Numbered from the stretch's first letter, positions 1 to 5,833 are shown. The stretch is 7,502 bases of DNA from an uncultured Lachnospiraceae bacterium (GCA_945787485.1 CALZHV010000099.1:1-7502), one strand, 5' to 3'. Numbers and translations are program-made. The notes: generated from the sequence alone by a model not told the origin.

Positions 1-100
1 CATAATCTGTTCCTGCAACTGCGTTGTAAACCTCAAGTGCCCTTGCCTTGTCTTCAAGCAGCATGCTGAAAACATCACTTTTGTATTCGCGGTTTGACAT
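1..100 (-). CDS. N-terminus of putative Rpn-like / PD-(D/E)XK family protein (partial)
   Basis: The reverse strand opens with ATG at 98-100, preceded by a strong GGAGG at 106-110, and stays open to the window edge. It gives 33 residues beginning MSNREYKSDVFSMLLEDKAR and then EVYNAVAGTDY. The pattern NREYKSDVFSMLLEDK...LYNA is one I recognise from the N-termini of Lachnospiraceae proteins annotated as Rpn-family recombination-promoting nuclease/putative transposase (PD-(D/E)XK nuclease superfamily). That link is from memory of the family. The catalytic D/ExK motif lies outside the window, so neither activity nor intactness can be judged. The gene points away from the thiamine operon and shares no operon with it. 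The family call is moderately certain; the start and strand are very likely right. Confidence 0.7.
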   Translation of the reverse strand, partial: MSNREYKSDVFSMLLEDKARALEVYNAVAGTDY

Positions 101-372
101 ATTTTCCTCCTTTGTCGTATGGCAGGAGAATACATTCAAAACCATGACCATGTGTCCTTGTGTAAGCAAGCTTCACAAACATTTAACGTTTCCTGTAAAC
201 TCCTGCATTTTAAATTAGAATTGAAATTTAAAAGCATGAATTTTCAAGAATTTGATAGATATGTTGTTATCTGAGAATACAAAGCAATAAGCTTTGCCTT
301 TAATGAAACTATGCTTTGAAATTAGATTAGCATTAGTTTTATAAAGAGTCAAGACGTAAATTTAGTCACGTT
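101..372. other. AT-rich upstream region of the Rpn-like gene, no gene seen
   Basis: I see no credible ORF here. Small dyads are present: GCAGGAG at 122-128 with CTCCTGC at 200-206, and CAAAGC at 280-285 with GCTTTG at 291-296. None is followed by a T-run on either strand, so none reads as an intrinsic terminator. The promoter of the leftward gene presumably lies here, but I could not pick a convincing -35/-10 pair. Confidence 0.5.
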
Positions 373-655
373 GGTGACGTTGGTGACTTATATGATTTTG
401 AGTTTGTGAGTGTAGGGATTATGTTTGGAGATAGGGGGGTTTTATGAACATGTGGTGGCTTATATGGTTTTTGGGTTGTGAATATATGGATTTTGATTTG
501 AGATAGGGGGTTATATGAACAAGCGGTGACGTATATGATTTTTGGGTACTGTGCAAACGGATTCGAATTGTTAATAGGATTGTTATATGAACAAGCGGTG
601 GCTTATTTGATTTTTGGTACTACACGAACGGATTCGAATTACTAACAGATTCCCG
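373..655 (+). repeat. Left arm of inverted duplication: about four tandem 71-78 bp degenerate units
   Basis: Successive units share a core of the form ATGAACAAGCGGTGGCTTAT followed by TTGATTTTTGG. GAAC occurs at 446-449, 517-520 and 589-592, a spacing of 71 and 72 bp. A more diverged unit, starting with GGTGACTTATATGATTTT, precedes them at about 373. The last unit carries GGTAC, GGATTCGAATT and CAGATTCCC, and each of these has an inverted counterpart in the right arm. G-runs (ATAGGGGG) at 431-439 and 502-510 mark unit junctions. Read in one frame, units 3 and 4 encode a repeated YEQAV-x-Y-x-IFG motif. This resembles the minus-strand translation of the other arm, so coding origin followed by decay is plausible. 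Confidence 0.8.
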
Positions 656-752
656 GGAAAAGTATGGTTTGTGTACGGGGCGGGACAAACTCGCATCCAT
701 GCTCGATTGTCCCTGATTTGCACATCCTTGTGCAAATCCCCCTGCTGTATCT
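656..752. other. Centre of the inverted duplication, with two consecutive hairpins
   Basis: The centre holds GGGACAA (682-688) pairing with TTGTCCC (707-713) across an 18-nt loop. Two bases further on is a perfect 10-bp stem, GATTTGCACA (715-724) with TGTGCAAATC (729-738), around a TCCT loop. Neither stem is followed by a T-run on either strand, so they do not look like intrinsic terminators. G+C is visibly higher than in the flanks. The block may be a separate short palindromic repeat or the tip of a cruciform formed by the arms. I assign no function. Confidence 0.75.
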
Positions 753-990
753 ATGGGAATCTGAGTAATTGTGAATCCTTACGCTAAGGTACCAAAAATC
801 ATATAGCCACCGCTTTGTTCATTATAAAATCTATGTTTATAATTCAAAATCCTATACTGCTAAGGTACCTGTAATCAAATAAGTCACCGCTTTGTTCATT
901 ATAAAATCTATGTATGCAATTCAAAATTATATACAGCTGATGCACCAAAAATCATATAGCCACCGCTTTGTTCATATTGAAATCCCAAGC
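753..990 (-). repeat. Right arm of inverted duplication: three tandem 76/77 bp units
   Basis: Three units begin GCTAAGGTACC (783), GCTAAGGTACC (859) and GCTGATGCACC (936), a period of 76 then 77 bp. Each contains AGCCACCGCTTTGTTCAT or a one-base variant. Reverse-complemented, the unit reads AATGAACAAAGCGGTGGC followed by TATGATTTTTGGTAC, nearly the same as the left-arm unit at 585-620. Homology to the left arm continues inward through GGATTC, AATTACT and CAGATTCCC, ending at about 753. The outermost unit overlaps the 3' end of the minus-strand remnant at 908-1093. Confidence 0.85.
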
Positions 991-1093
991 TTGCAATATA
1001 ATTGCTCATTGGCAACTTTTTATCATCAAGCATATTACCATATATTTCACTACCTATTCCAATATTAATACCACTGTTACTATCGAATACCAC
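908..1093 (-). pseudogene. Remnant ORF, 61 codons, C-terminal fragment of an unrecognised protein
   Basis: This open frame starts only at a GTG (1091-1093) without a recognisable ribosome site and meets stops just upstream, so it looks like a surviving 3' end, not a gene. The translation has a glycine-rich start (INIGIGSEIYGNMLDDKKLP) and a tail containing QYEQSGGYMIFG and NFELHT. I do not recognise the family. Its last codons are the first unit of the right-arm repeats, and the next two units repeat a decayed NEQSG motif in the same sense. This implies that the 3' end of the gene was tandemly duplicated. A real short gene cannot be excluded, but the missing ribosome site and the 19-bp repeat directly upstream argue against it. 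Confidence 0.45.
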
Positions 1094-1124
1094 TACCGCT
1101 ATCGAATATCATTACCGCTATCAG
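1080..1124. repeat. 19-bp tandem repeat, 2.4 copies
   Basis: CTATCGAATACCACTACCG (1080-1098) is followed by CTATCGAATATCATTACCG (1099-1117) and a partial CTATCAG (1118-1124). The two full copies differ at two positions. The repeat ends 8 bp before the -35 box of the thi promoter, so it occupies the position of an upstream activator or repressor site. It could equally be replication slippage in the decaying gene. Confidence 0.8.
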
Positions 1125-1131
1125 ATTTCAC

Positions 1132-1159
1132 TTGACAGAATACCGCTTTTCATTATAAT
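1132..1159 (+). promoter_or_regulatory. Sigma-A-type promoter of the thi operon
   Basis: TTGACA at 1132-1137 and TATAAT at 1154-1159 both match the vegetative consensus exactly, with a 16-bp spacer. Transcription would begin near 1166-1168, giving a leader of about 130 nt before thiS. This is the only consensus-grade promoter I found in the window. Such a strong core promoter implies that control is exerted after initiation or by a repressor. Confidence 0.85.
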
Positions 1160-1165
1160 TATAGG

Positions 1166-1299
1166 CAGAGTGTTACTTAGGTCGCATGAAGGGGCACACC
1201 ACCTCGGGTGTGGTTTTTCTTGTGGTCTTTTTTTTTGCATATACACGATACTAAATAAATTAAGAAAACATCATTTGCCAACGCAAGGAAAGGATTAAA
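1166..1299 (+). promoter_or_regulatory. thi operon leader RNA with competing hairpins and U-runs (candidate attenuator/riboswitch)
   Basis: Downstream of the promoter, CACACC (1195-1200) can pair with GGTGTG (1207-1212), followed almost at once by five T (1214-1218). ACCAC (1198-1202) can instead pair with GTGGT at 1210-1214 or 1222-1226, the latter followed by nine T (1228-1236). A further alternative pairs GTGT (1170-1173) with ACAC (1196-1199) and would break the first hairpin. Mutually exclusive pairing plus U-runs is the layout of a transcription attenuator. I looked for the TPP-riboswitch core (CUGAGA, and ACCUGAUCUGG with its neighbours) and did not find it. I recall that a thiS-associated candidate RNA motif was reported from comparative genomics, but cannot compare it here. 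Confidence 0.55.
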
Positions 1300-1497
1300 A
1301 TGATATATTTAAATGGTGAAAAAAACAATAACTACAACAACAGCACAATAAGTAACATGCTCAAAGAAGAAAATTATGAATCCTTAAAGGTTGTTGTTGA
1401 AATCAACGAGGAAATCATTCCTCGAGACGGCTTTGACACATATTTGATTAAGGATGGCGATACCGTAGAAGTTTTAAGCTTTGTTGGTGGAGGCTGA
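1300..1497 (+). CDS. thiS: Thiamine biosynthesis sulfur carrier protein ThiS
   Basis: ThiS carries sulfur as a C-terminal thiocarboxylate and donates it to ThiG during thiazole formation in the cytoplasm. The 65-residue product has the expected size and beta-grasp pattern: an MIYLNGE first strand, a central VVVEINEEIIPRD segment, and DGDTVEVLSFVGGG at the end. The terminal Gly-Gly required for adenylation and thiocarboxylation is present; the protein ends in three glycines. An AAAGGA ribosome site (1289-1294) sits just before the ATG. The region between residues 8 and 20 is rich in Asn (KNNNYNNSTISN), longer and more polar than usual. It is first in the operon, directly after the leader RNA. 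ThiF, which would adenylate it, is not encoded here. Confidence 0.93.
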   Translation: MIYLNGEKNNNYNNSTISNMLKEENYESLKVVVEINEEIIPRDGFDTYLIKDGDTVEVLSFVGGG

Positions 1498-1639
1498 TTA
1501 ATTGAACAACCCAATATAAAAATGCTTTTTGTATGTTCTTGCATTTCTGGACGTATGAAACAAAGCTTTTTCTTTATTACCACGAACATATAAAATATAA
1601 CTTTTTTACCTTAATATATAAAAGAAACGGAGAATAATT
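1498..1639 (+). other. 142-bp thiS-thiG spacer without a gene
   Basis: This is the place where thiF lies in many thi operons (thiS-thiF-thiG), but the spacer is too short for it and I see no ThiF-like residue pattern in any frame. The sequence is AT-rich with T-runs (about 1568-1575 and 1602-1608) but no strong stem before them. A secondary promoter is possible but not demonstrable. Confidence 0.5.
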
Positions 1640-2425
1640 ATGCAAAAATATGATGCAGCAAATGATCCATTTATTTTAGGTGGTCATACATTTAAATCAA
1701 GATTCATTCTTGGTTCAGGAAAATATGATGTAAATCTCATAAATGCAGCCGTTGAAGATGCGGGTGCAGAGATAATAACCTTGGCACTCCGTCGTGCCAA
1801 CACAAAAGACGAGGAGAACATTTTAGATTTTATACCAAAGGGTGTAACCCTGCTTCCTAATACATCCGGTGCCAGAACTGCCGAAGAGGCTGTTAGAATT
1901 GCAAAGCTTGCAAGAGCTCTTGGATGCGGTGATTTTGTAAAGGTCGAAATTATGAGAGATTCCAAATATCTCTTACCTGATAATCAGGAAACCATAAGGG
2001 CTACCGAAATGCTTGCCAAAGAGGGTTTTGTTGTCATGCCTTATATGTACCCTGACTTGTACAGTGCTCGTGACCTTGTAAATGCAGGTGCTGCATGTAT
2101 TATGCCTTTGGCATCCCCTATAGGCTCCAATAAAGGTCTTGCAACAAAAGAATTTATTCAGATACTTGTTGATGAAATAGATTTACCAATTATTGTAGAC
2201 GCAGGTATTGGTCGTCCTTCTCAGGCATGTGAAGCTATGGAAATGGGTGCTGCCGCTATAATGGCAAATACAGCTATTGCTACAGCCGGAAACATACCTG
2301 CAATGGCTTACGCATTTAAAAATGCAATTATCGCAGGCAGACAGGCATATCTTTCAGGCTTAGGTCGTGTTCTTGCACGTGGTGCATCAGCATCAGACCC
2401 TCTTACCGGATTTTTGCATGATTAA
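1640..2425 (+). CDS. thiG: Thiazole synthase ThiG
   Basis: ThiG condenses 1-deoxy-D-xylulose 5-phosphate (DXP), dehydroglycine and ThiS-thiocarboxylate sulfur into the thiazole phosphate carboxylate tautomer. The 261-residue product is full length for this TIM-barrel family. Hallmarks are SRFILGSGKYD (20-30), the LLPNTSGARTAEEAV segment (71-85), Lys101 in DFVKVE, which aligns with the Schiff-base lysine that binds DXP, PYMYPDL (134-140), MPLASPIGSNKGL (155-167), IIVDAGIGRPSQA (184-196) and GAAAIMANTAIA (203-214). The last two are phosphate-binding loops. GGAG at 1629-1632 precedes the ATG by 7 bases. It lies 33 bp upstream of thiH, its usual partner, and ThiG and ThiH form a complex in related systems. 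No truncation or missing residue was noted. Confidence 0.97.
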   Translation: MQKYDAANDPFILGGHTFKSRFILGSGKYDVNLINAAVEDAGAEIITLALRRANTKDEENILDFIPKGVTLLPNTSGARTAEEAVRIAKLARALGCGDFVKVEIMRDSKYLLPDNQETIRATEMLAKEGFVVMPYMYPDLYSARDLVNAGAACIMPLASPIGSNKGLATKEFIQILVDEIDLPIIVDAGIGRPSQACEAMEMGAAAIMANTAIATAGNIPAMAYAFKNAIIAGRQAYLSGLGRVLARGASASDPLTGFLHD

Positions 2426-2458
2426 TATTTAATAATTCACTATCACCAGAGGTTTATT

Positions 2459-3757
2459 ATGAATGAAAATAATTTTATTATAGACAATCAAAGTTTATCG
2501 CCCGAGGCGCTTGCCAAAAAACATGCTATCGAAACAGACCCTTCTTGCAGAACAAATCATATGGAATATATGGAAGGGATGGACAGGATAGAAAGCGACA
2601 TAAAAGATAAAGTTATGAAAACAGTAAACGCTTATGATTACACCACATATAGCAAAGCTGACGTCACAAACGTCATATCAAGATTAAAATCAGGAGAAAG
2701 CTGTTCTGTTGAAGACTTTAAAACTCTCCTTTCTCCGTCTGCTGCTCCCTTTCTCGAGGATATGGCAAGACTTGCCCAAAGAGAAACAAGAAATCATTTC
2801 GGAAGCAGTGTCTATATTTTCACTCCACTTTATATAGCAAACTACTGTGAAAATTACTGCGTATATTGCGGATTTAACTGCTATAACAAGATTAACCGCA
2901 AGAAGCTTACCTTTGAAGAAATAGAAGCTGAAATGGCGGTTATTGCAAATTCAGGAATTGAAGAAATTCTTATGCTTACCGGAGAAAGCCGTGCCATGAG
3001 CGATGTAAAATATATTGGCGAAGCTTGTAAGCTTGCTTCTAAGTATTTTAGAAATGTCGGTCTTGAAATTTACCCGGTAAATGTGAACGAATACGAATAC
3101 CTTCACAGTTGCGGCGCTGACTATGTAACAGTTTTTCAAGAAACCTATAATCCTGACACATATGAAACGCTTCATCTTATGGGTCACAAAAGAGTCTGGC
3201 CTTATCGTTTTGAAGCTCAGGAACGTGCTCTTATGGGAGGAATGAGAGGTGTAGGTTTTTCTGCACTTTTAGGTCTTGATGATTTCAGGAAAGATGCTCT
3301 TGCAACTGCTCTTCATGTTTATTATTTGCAAAGAAAATATCCACATGGAGAAATGTCCATATCCTGTCCACGATTAAGACCTATAATCAACAACGACAAA
3401 ATAAATCCTCGTGACGTTCACGAAAAAGAATTATGTCAGGTTCTTTGTGCGTACCGAATCTTTCTTCCATTTGCCAATATAACTGTTTCTTCACGTGAGC
3501 AGGCAAGCTTTAGGGATGGCATAATTAACATTTGTGCCACAAAGGTTTCAGCTGGTGTAAGCACGGGCATTGGCGACCACAAAGCTAAGTACGAAAAAAA
3601 TAATTCTGAACAAGCTGTTAATGTCGTTAACAATGCAACTAATGACGCAGGTGATGAACAATTTGAGATATCAGACTCGCGAAGCCTGGATGAAATATAT
3701 GCTGCTATCAAAAATCAGGGTCTTCAACCTGTTTTGAACGAATATATATTTGTATAA
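2459..3757 (+). CDS. thiH: 2-iminoacetate synthase (tyrosine lyase) ThiH, radical SAM
   Basis: ThiH cleaves tyrosine by radical SAM chemistry to dehydroglycine (2-iminoacetate) and p-cresol, supplying the C-N unit to ThiG. The Fe-S motif CxxxCxxC is C130-x3-C134-x2-C137 in ANYCENYCVYCGF. The flanking text is typical of the family: LSPSAAPFLEDMA (91-103), LTGESR (173-178), YPVNVNEYEYL, ETYNPDTYETLH, and GDEQFEISDSRS near the end. At 432 residues it is about 50 longer than E. coli ThiH (377). There is an N-terminal extension of about 50 residues, and an Asn-rich stretch of about 20 residues lies between GVSTGIGDH and GDEQFEISD. The start at 2459 is supported by AGAGG at 2448-2452. Met53 would give a standard length but lacks a ribosome site. 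Confidence 0.95.
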   Translation: MNENNFIIDNQSLSPEALAKKHAIETDPSCRTNHMEYMEGMDRIESDIKDKVMKTVNAYDYTTYSKADVTNVISRLKSGESCSVEDFKTLLSPSAAPFLEDMARLAQRETRNHFGSSVYIFTPLYIANYCENYCVYCGFNCYNKINRKKLTFEEIEAEMAVIANSGIEEILMLTGESRAMSDVKYIGEACKLASKYFRNVGLEIYPVNVNEYEYLHSCGADYVTVFQETYNPDTYETLHLMGHKRVWPYRFEAQERALMGGMRGVGFSALLGLDDFRKDALATALHVYYLQRKYPHGEMSISCPRLRPIINNDKINPRDVHEKELCQVLCAYRIFLPFANITVSSREQASFRDGIINICATKVSAGVSTGIGDHKAKYEKNNSEQAVNVVNNATNDAGDEQFEISDSRSLDEIYAAIKNQGLQPVLNEYIFV

Positions 3758-3821
3758 AATTTCAACACAAAAAAATTTTATGCATAAACACAGAATAATA
3801 TTTAATTACAAAAAAACTATT

Positions 3822-4076
3822 TTATTTACAAATGTAAATTTATATTTGATTTAATTAAAACATGTTATTTACAAATGTAAATTTATATTTGATTTAATTA
3901 AAACATGTTATTTACAAACATAAAATGTTATTTGATTTAATAAAAACATGTTATTTACAAACATAAAATGTTATTTGATTTAATAAAACATGTTATTTAC
4001 AAACATAAAATGTTATTTGATTTAATAAAACATGTTATTTACAAACATAAAATGTTATTTGATTTAATAAAACATG
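3822..4076 (+). repeat. AT-rich tandem array, six units of 42-43 bp, between thiH and tenI
   Basis: Units start with TTATTTACAAA at 3822, 3865, 3908, 3951, 3993 and 4035; spacings are 43, 43, 43, 42 and 42. A broken seventh unit begins at 4077 with TTATTCAAAAAC and runs into the tenI region. Units 1-2 carry an ATGTAAATTTAT variant and units 3-6 a CATAAAATGTT variant. Each type makes its own small hairpin (TTTACA-AA-TGTAAA, or AACAT-AAA-ATGTT), and junctions carry the palindrome AACATGTT. G+C in a late unit is about 6 of 42. Five junction ATGs (3862, 3905, 3948, 3990, 4032) each open an 11-codon frame closed by TAA. No Shine-Dalgarno sequence precedes them. The array fills most of the 343-bp gap inside the operon. 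Confidence 0.95.
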
Positions 4077-4100
4077 TTATTCAAAAACAAAGGTAAAGAT

Positions 4101-4712
4101 ATGATTAAACCATTAGACAAAAACAATTCTGCTCTTTTAAAAGATATAATTGCAGTTTCAAATCGAAATATTGCAGAAAGCTCCATGCCCGGCAGCTTTT
4201 TAACCCGAATTGAAGATTTATGTAAAACAAATGTCAAAGCAATTATTCTACGAGAAAAAGACTTAAACGAAACTGATTATTTGACATTGGCTAAATCCGT
4301 TTTTAACATTTGCCTAAAATACAACAAAAAACTTATACTTCATTCATATCCGGAAGTTGCTTTAAAGCTCGGCATCAACAGTATCCACATGCCACTTGAG
4401 CTTTTACGCACAAAGCCATCTTTAAAAGAGCAATTTAGCACAATCGGAACCTCTGTGCATAGCATTAGTGATGTTATTTATGCAAATGAAATCGGAGTAT
4501 CATATATAATAGCAGGGCATATTTTTGAAACAGACTGTAAAAAAGGCTTAACGCCACGAGGTTTAGATTTCTTAAGTGATATTGTTTCCATCGCAAACAT
4601 GCCGGTATATGCTATAGGTGGTATTTCATTTGACAATCTGGATGAAGTACTTAAAGCAGGCGCAAAAGGCGCCTGCATGATGTCCTCACTAATGCGAGAA
4701 AAAAGGAGTTAA
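4101..4712 (+). CDS. tenI: TenI/ThiE-family protein, probable thiazole tautomerase TenI
   Basis: The product has the ThiE/TenI TIM-barrel pattern: AIILREKDL, VHSISDVIYANEIGVSYI, AGHIFETDCKKGLTPRGLDFL and VYAIGGISFDNLDEVLKAGAKGACMMSSLM. Two points favour TenI (aromatising tautomerase for the ThiG product) over ThiE (thiamine phosphate synthase). The GHIFETD-x-KKG block matches TenI, including the His I take to be its catalytic residue (about residue 140), where ThiE usually has GPI. ThiE's HLGQ-x-D motif is replaced by IHMPLEL. ThiE activity remains possible. I chose ATG 4101 (203 aa) because AAAGG at 4089-4093 precedes it. The longer frame from 4074 (212 aa) begins inside the last 42-bp repeat with no ribosome site. 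It follows the repeat array and is coupled to the next gene. Confidence 0.85.
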   Translation: MIKPLDKNNSALLKDIIAVSNRNIAESSMPGSFLTRIEDLCKTNVKAIILREKDLNETDYLTLAKSVFNICLKYNKKLILHSYPEVALKLGINSIHMPLELLRTKPSLKEQFSTIGTSVHSISDVIYANEIGVSYIIAGHIFETDCKKGLTPRGLDFLSDIVSIANMPVYAIGGISFDNLDEVLKAGAKGACMMSSLMREKRS

Positions 4713-4713
4713 T

Positions 4714-5619
4714 ATGATATTTAAAGGAATAAGCCGTTCATTTTCCACTAAAAATGATTCACAATACAATTCCATAGGCGAATTTTTTGACAAAATGTCA
4801 TCTGTCTTTGGCAGGGAAAATCTTCGTGGCCTTGGCTATAACTGGACCGAATCAAAAATAGAATACGTTATTGGCTTAAAAGATAATTCAAATTTACTTG
4901 ATAATAACTCAAAAACCGCCAATGAAAACAATAAAACTGATGAAATTTTTGAAATATTTCCGGATGCAAAATACAAAGAAGTATTTATTGCTGATACAGG
5001 CTGGAAAGATTATAACGGAACTACAAATGAGCTATCCTCACTTTATGATGAAATATATGCAGATGGAAATTTAACATATGAAATAGAAGAATTTTATTTA
5101 GACGGAAGCTGCAAAATTCATATAACAAGAGATTTACCGGAGCTCATATGCTTTATGGAAAATGACTTGGCTTCAGTAATGACATTATATAATGAAGCAA
5201 TTGGCTCCGATGGTTGTGTTTGGAATGATTTGTATCCAACTGAGGATTTAATATTAAATGATATAAAACAAGGAAATTTATTTGGAATAAAAGATTCTTC
5301 CAGCGAAATTATCGCTTCCATAGCTATAGATGATGACAAAGTTGTAGAAAATTTGAAATGCTGGAGCAACGAATCAAAACCATCTGCCGAGCTTGCACGA
5401 CTTGTCATATCACAAAAATACAAAAATCAGGGACTTGCAAGAATTTTGATAATGCAAATGACGAAAATATTAAAGCTGCAAGGTTATAAAAGCGTACATT
5501 TTCTTGCTGCAGTTCAAAATAAACCGGCAATTCATTCATATGATGCACTACCCTTTAACAAAGTAGGTGAAACCATCTTGTTCGAAGCCGAATATCTCTG
5601 TTACGAAAAGGAATTATAA
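4714..5619 (+). CDS. GyrI-like / GNAT acetyltransferase fusion protein
   Basis: This is a 301-residue, probably cytoplasmic protein. Residues 20-140 resemble a GyrI-like/AraC effector-binding domain (LRGLGYNWTESKIEYVIGLK, then the FPDAKYKEVFIADTGW-x-YNGTT block and YEIEEFYLDGSCKIHITR), interrupted by a polar Asn/Lys-rich stretch at about 57-77. Residues 145-300 form a GNAT domain: motif A is ARLVISQKYKNQGLA (228-242), containing the acetyl-CoA-binding QGLA. The end has NKPAIHSYDALPFNKVGE, and CYEKEL closes the chain. The ATG lies one base after the tenI stop, with AAGGAG inside tenI (4702-4707), so translation is coupled. The substrate is unknown. Position in a thiazole operon suggests a link to thiamine precursors, but that is inference. 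The GNAT call is good; the N-terminal domain call is moderate. Confidence 0.75.
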   Translation: MIFKGISRSFSTKNDSQYNSIGEFFDKMSSVFGRENLRGLGYNWTESKIEYVIGLKDNSNLLDNNSKTANENNKTDEIFEIFPDAKYKEVFIADTGWKDYNGTTNELSSLYDEIYADGNLTYEIEEFYLDGSCKIHITRDLPELICFMENDLASVMTLYNEAIGSDGCVWNDLYPTEDLILNDIKQGNLFGIKDSSSEIIASIAIDDDKVVENLKCWSNESKPSAELARLVISQKYKNQGLARILIMQMTKILKLQGYKSVHFLAAVQNKPAIHSYDALPFNKVGETILFEAEYLCYEKEL

Positions 5620-5635
5620 AAATAGCACGTTGTTT

Positions 5636-5750
5636 ATGGATGTACCGTTATCAAGGTGCCACGTACGACTTTAATACATTTCCCGCATAATCTTAGAAAA
5701 CTACGAAAAGCGGAACAGGCACAAGACATGCTGTAATATTATTACATCTG
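5636..5750 (+). repeat. Dispersed repeat A, copy 1
   Basis: From ATGGATGTACCG to GGCACAAGACATG this block matches 6554-6648 with only three substitutions plus one indel. It is followed by a TAATATTATTACATC sequence (5734-5748) like that after copy 2. Copy 1 lacks the left half of the hairpin stem that copy 2 has, so it looks 5'-truncated at about 5635. I see no ORF of note in it. It begins 17 bases after the GNAT stop, and I could not find an intrinsic terminator for the thi operon before it. Confidence 0.9.
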
Positions 5751-5833
5751 CACATACTGTTGCACCCAATAATCACCTATATGATTTAAAATTGTAATTC
5801 ATGATGTTTTAGTCGTATTTCATGCTGTATTTA

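Noticed and set aside
752..778. CTGAG at 761-765 as the TPP-riboswitch CUGAGA motif
   Set aside because: None of the other conserved TPP-riboswitch segments are nearby, it lies upstream of the promoter, and it belongs to the inverted-repeat arm.
1002..1298. 98-codon plus-strand ORF ending just before thiS
   Set aside because: It runs antisense to the remnant, then through the promoter and the leader hairpins. It has no ribosome site and reads as chance open frame.
3754..3781. ATAAAATTT/AAATTTTAT dyad after the thiH stop as a terminator
   Set aside because: The stem is all A/T, overlaps the stop codon and is followed by GCATAAACAC rather than a T-run, so termination here is unlikely.
3822..4076. 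CRISPR array or plasmid-type iterons for the 42/43-bp repeats
   Set aside because: Units are contiguous with no unique spacers, so it is not CRISPR. There is no replication initiator gene nearby and the array lies inside a biosynthetic operon, so an iteron origin is not supported.
4074..4100. Upstream ATG giving a 9-residue-longer TenI
   Set aside because: That ATG is the junction of the last 42-bp repeat and has no Shine-Dalgarno sequence. ATG 4101 has AAAGG at proper spacing. It is kept only as an alternative start.
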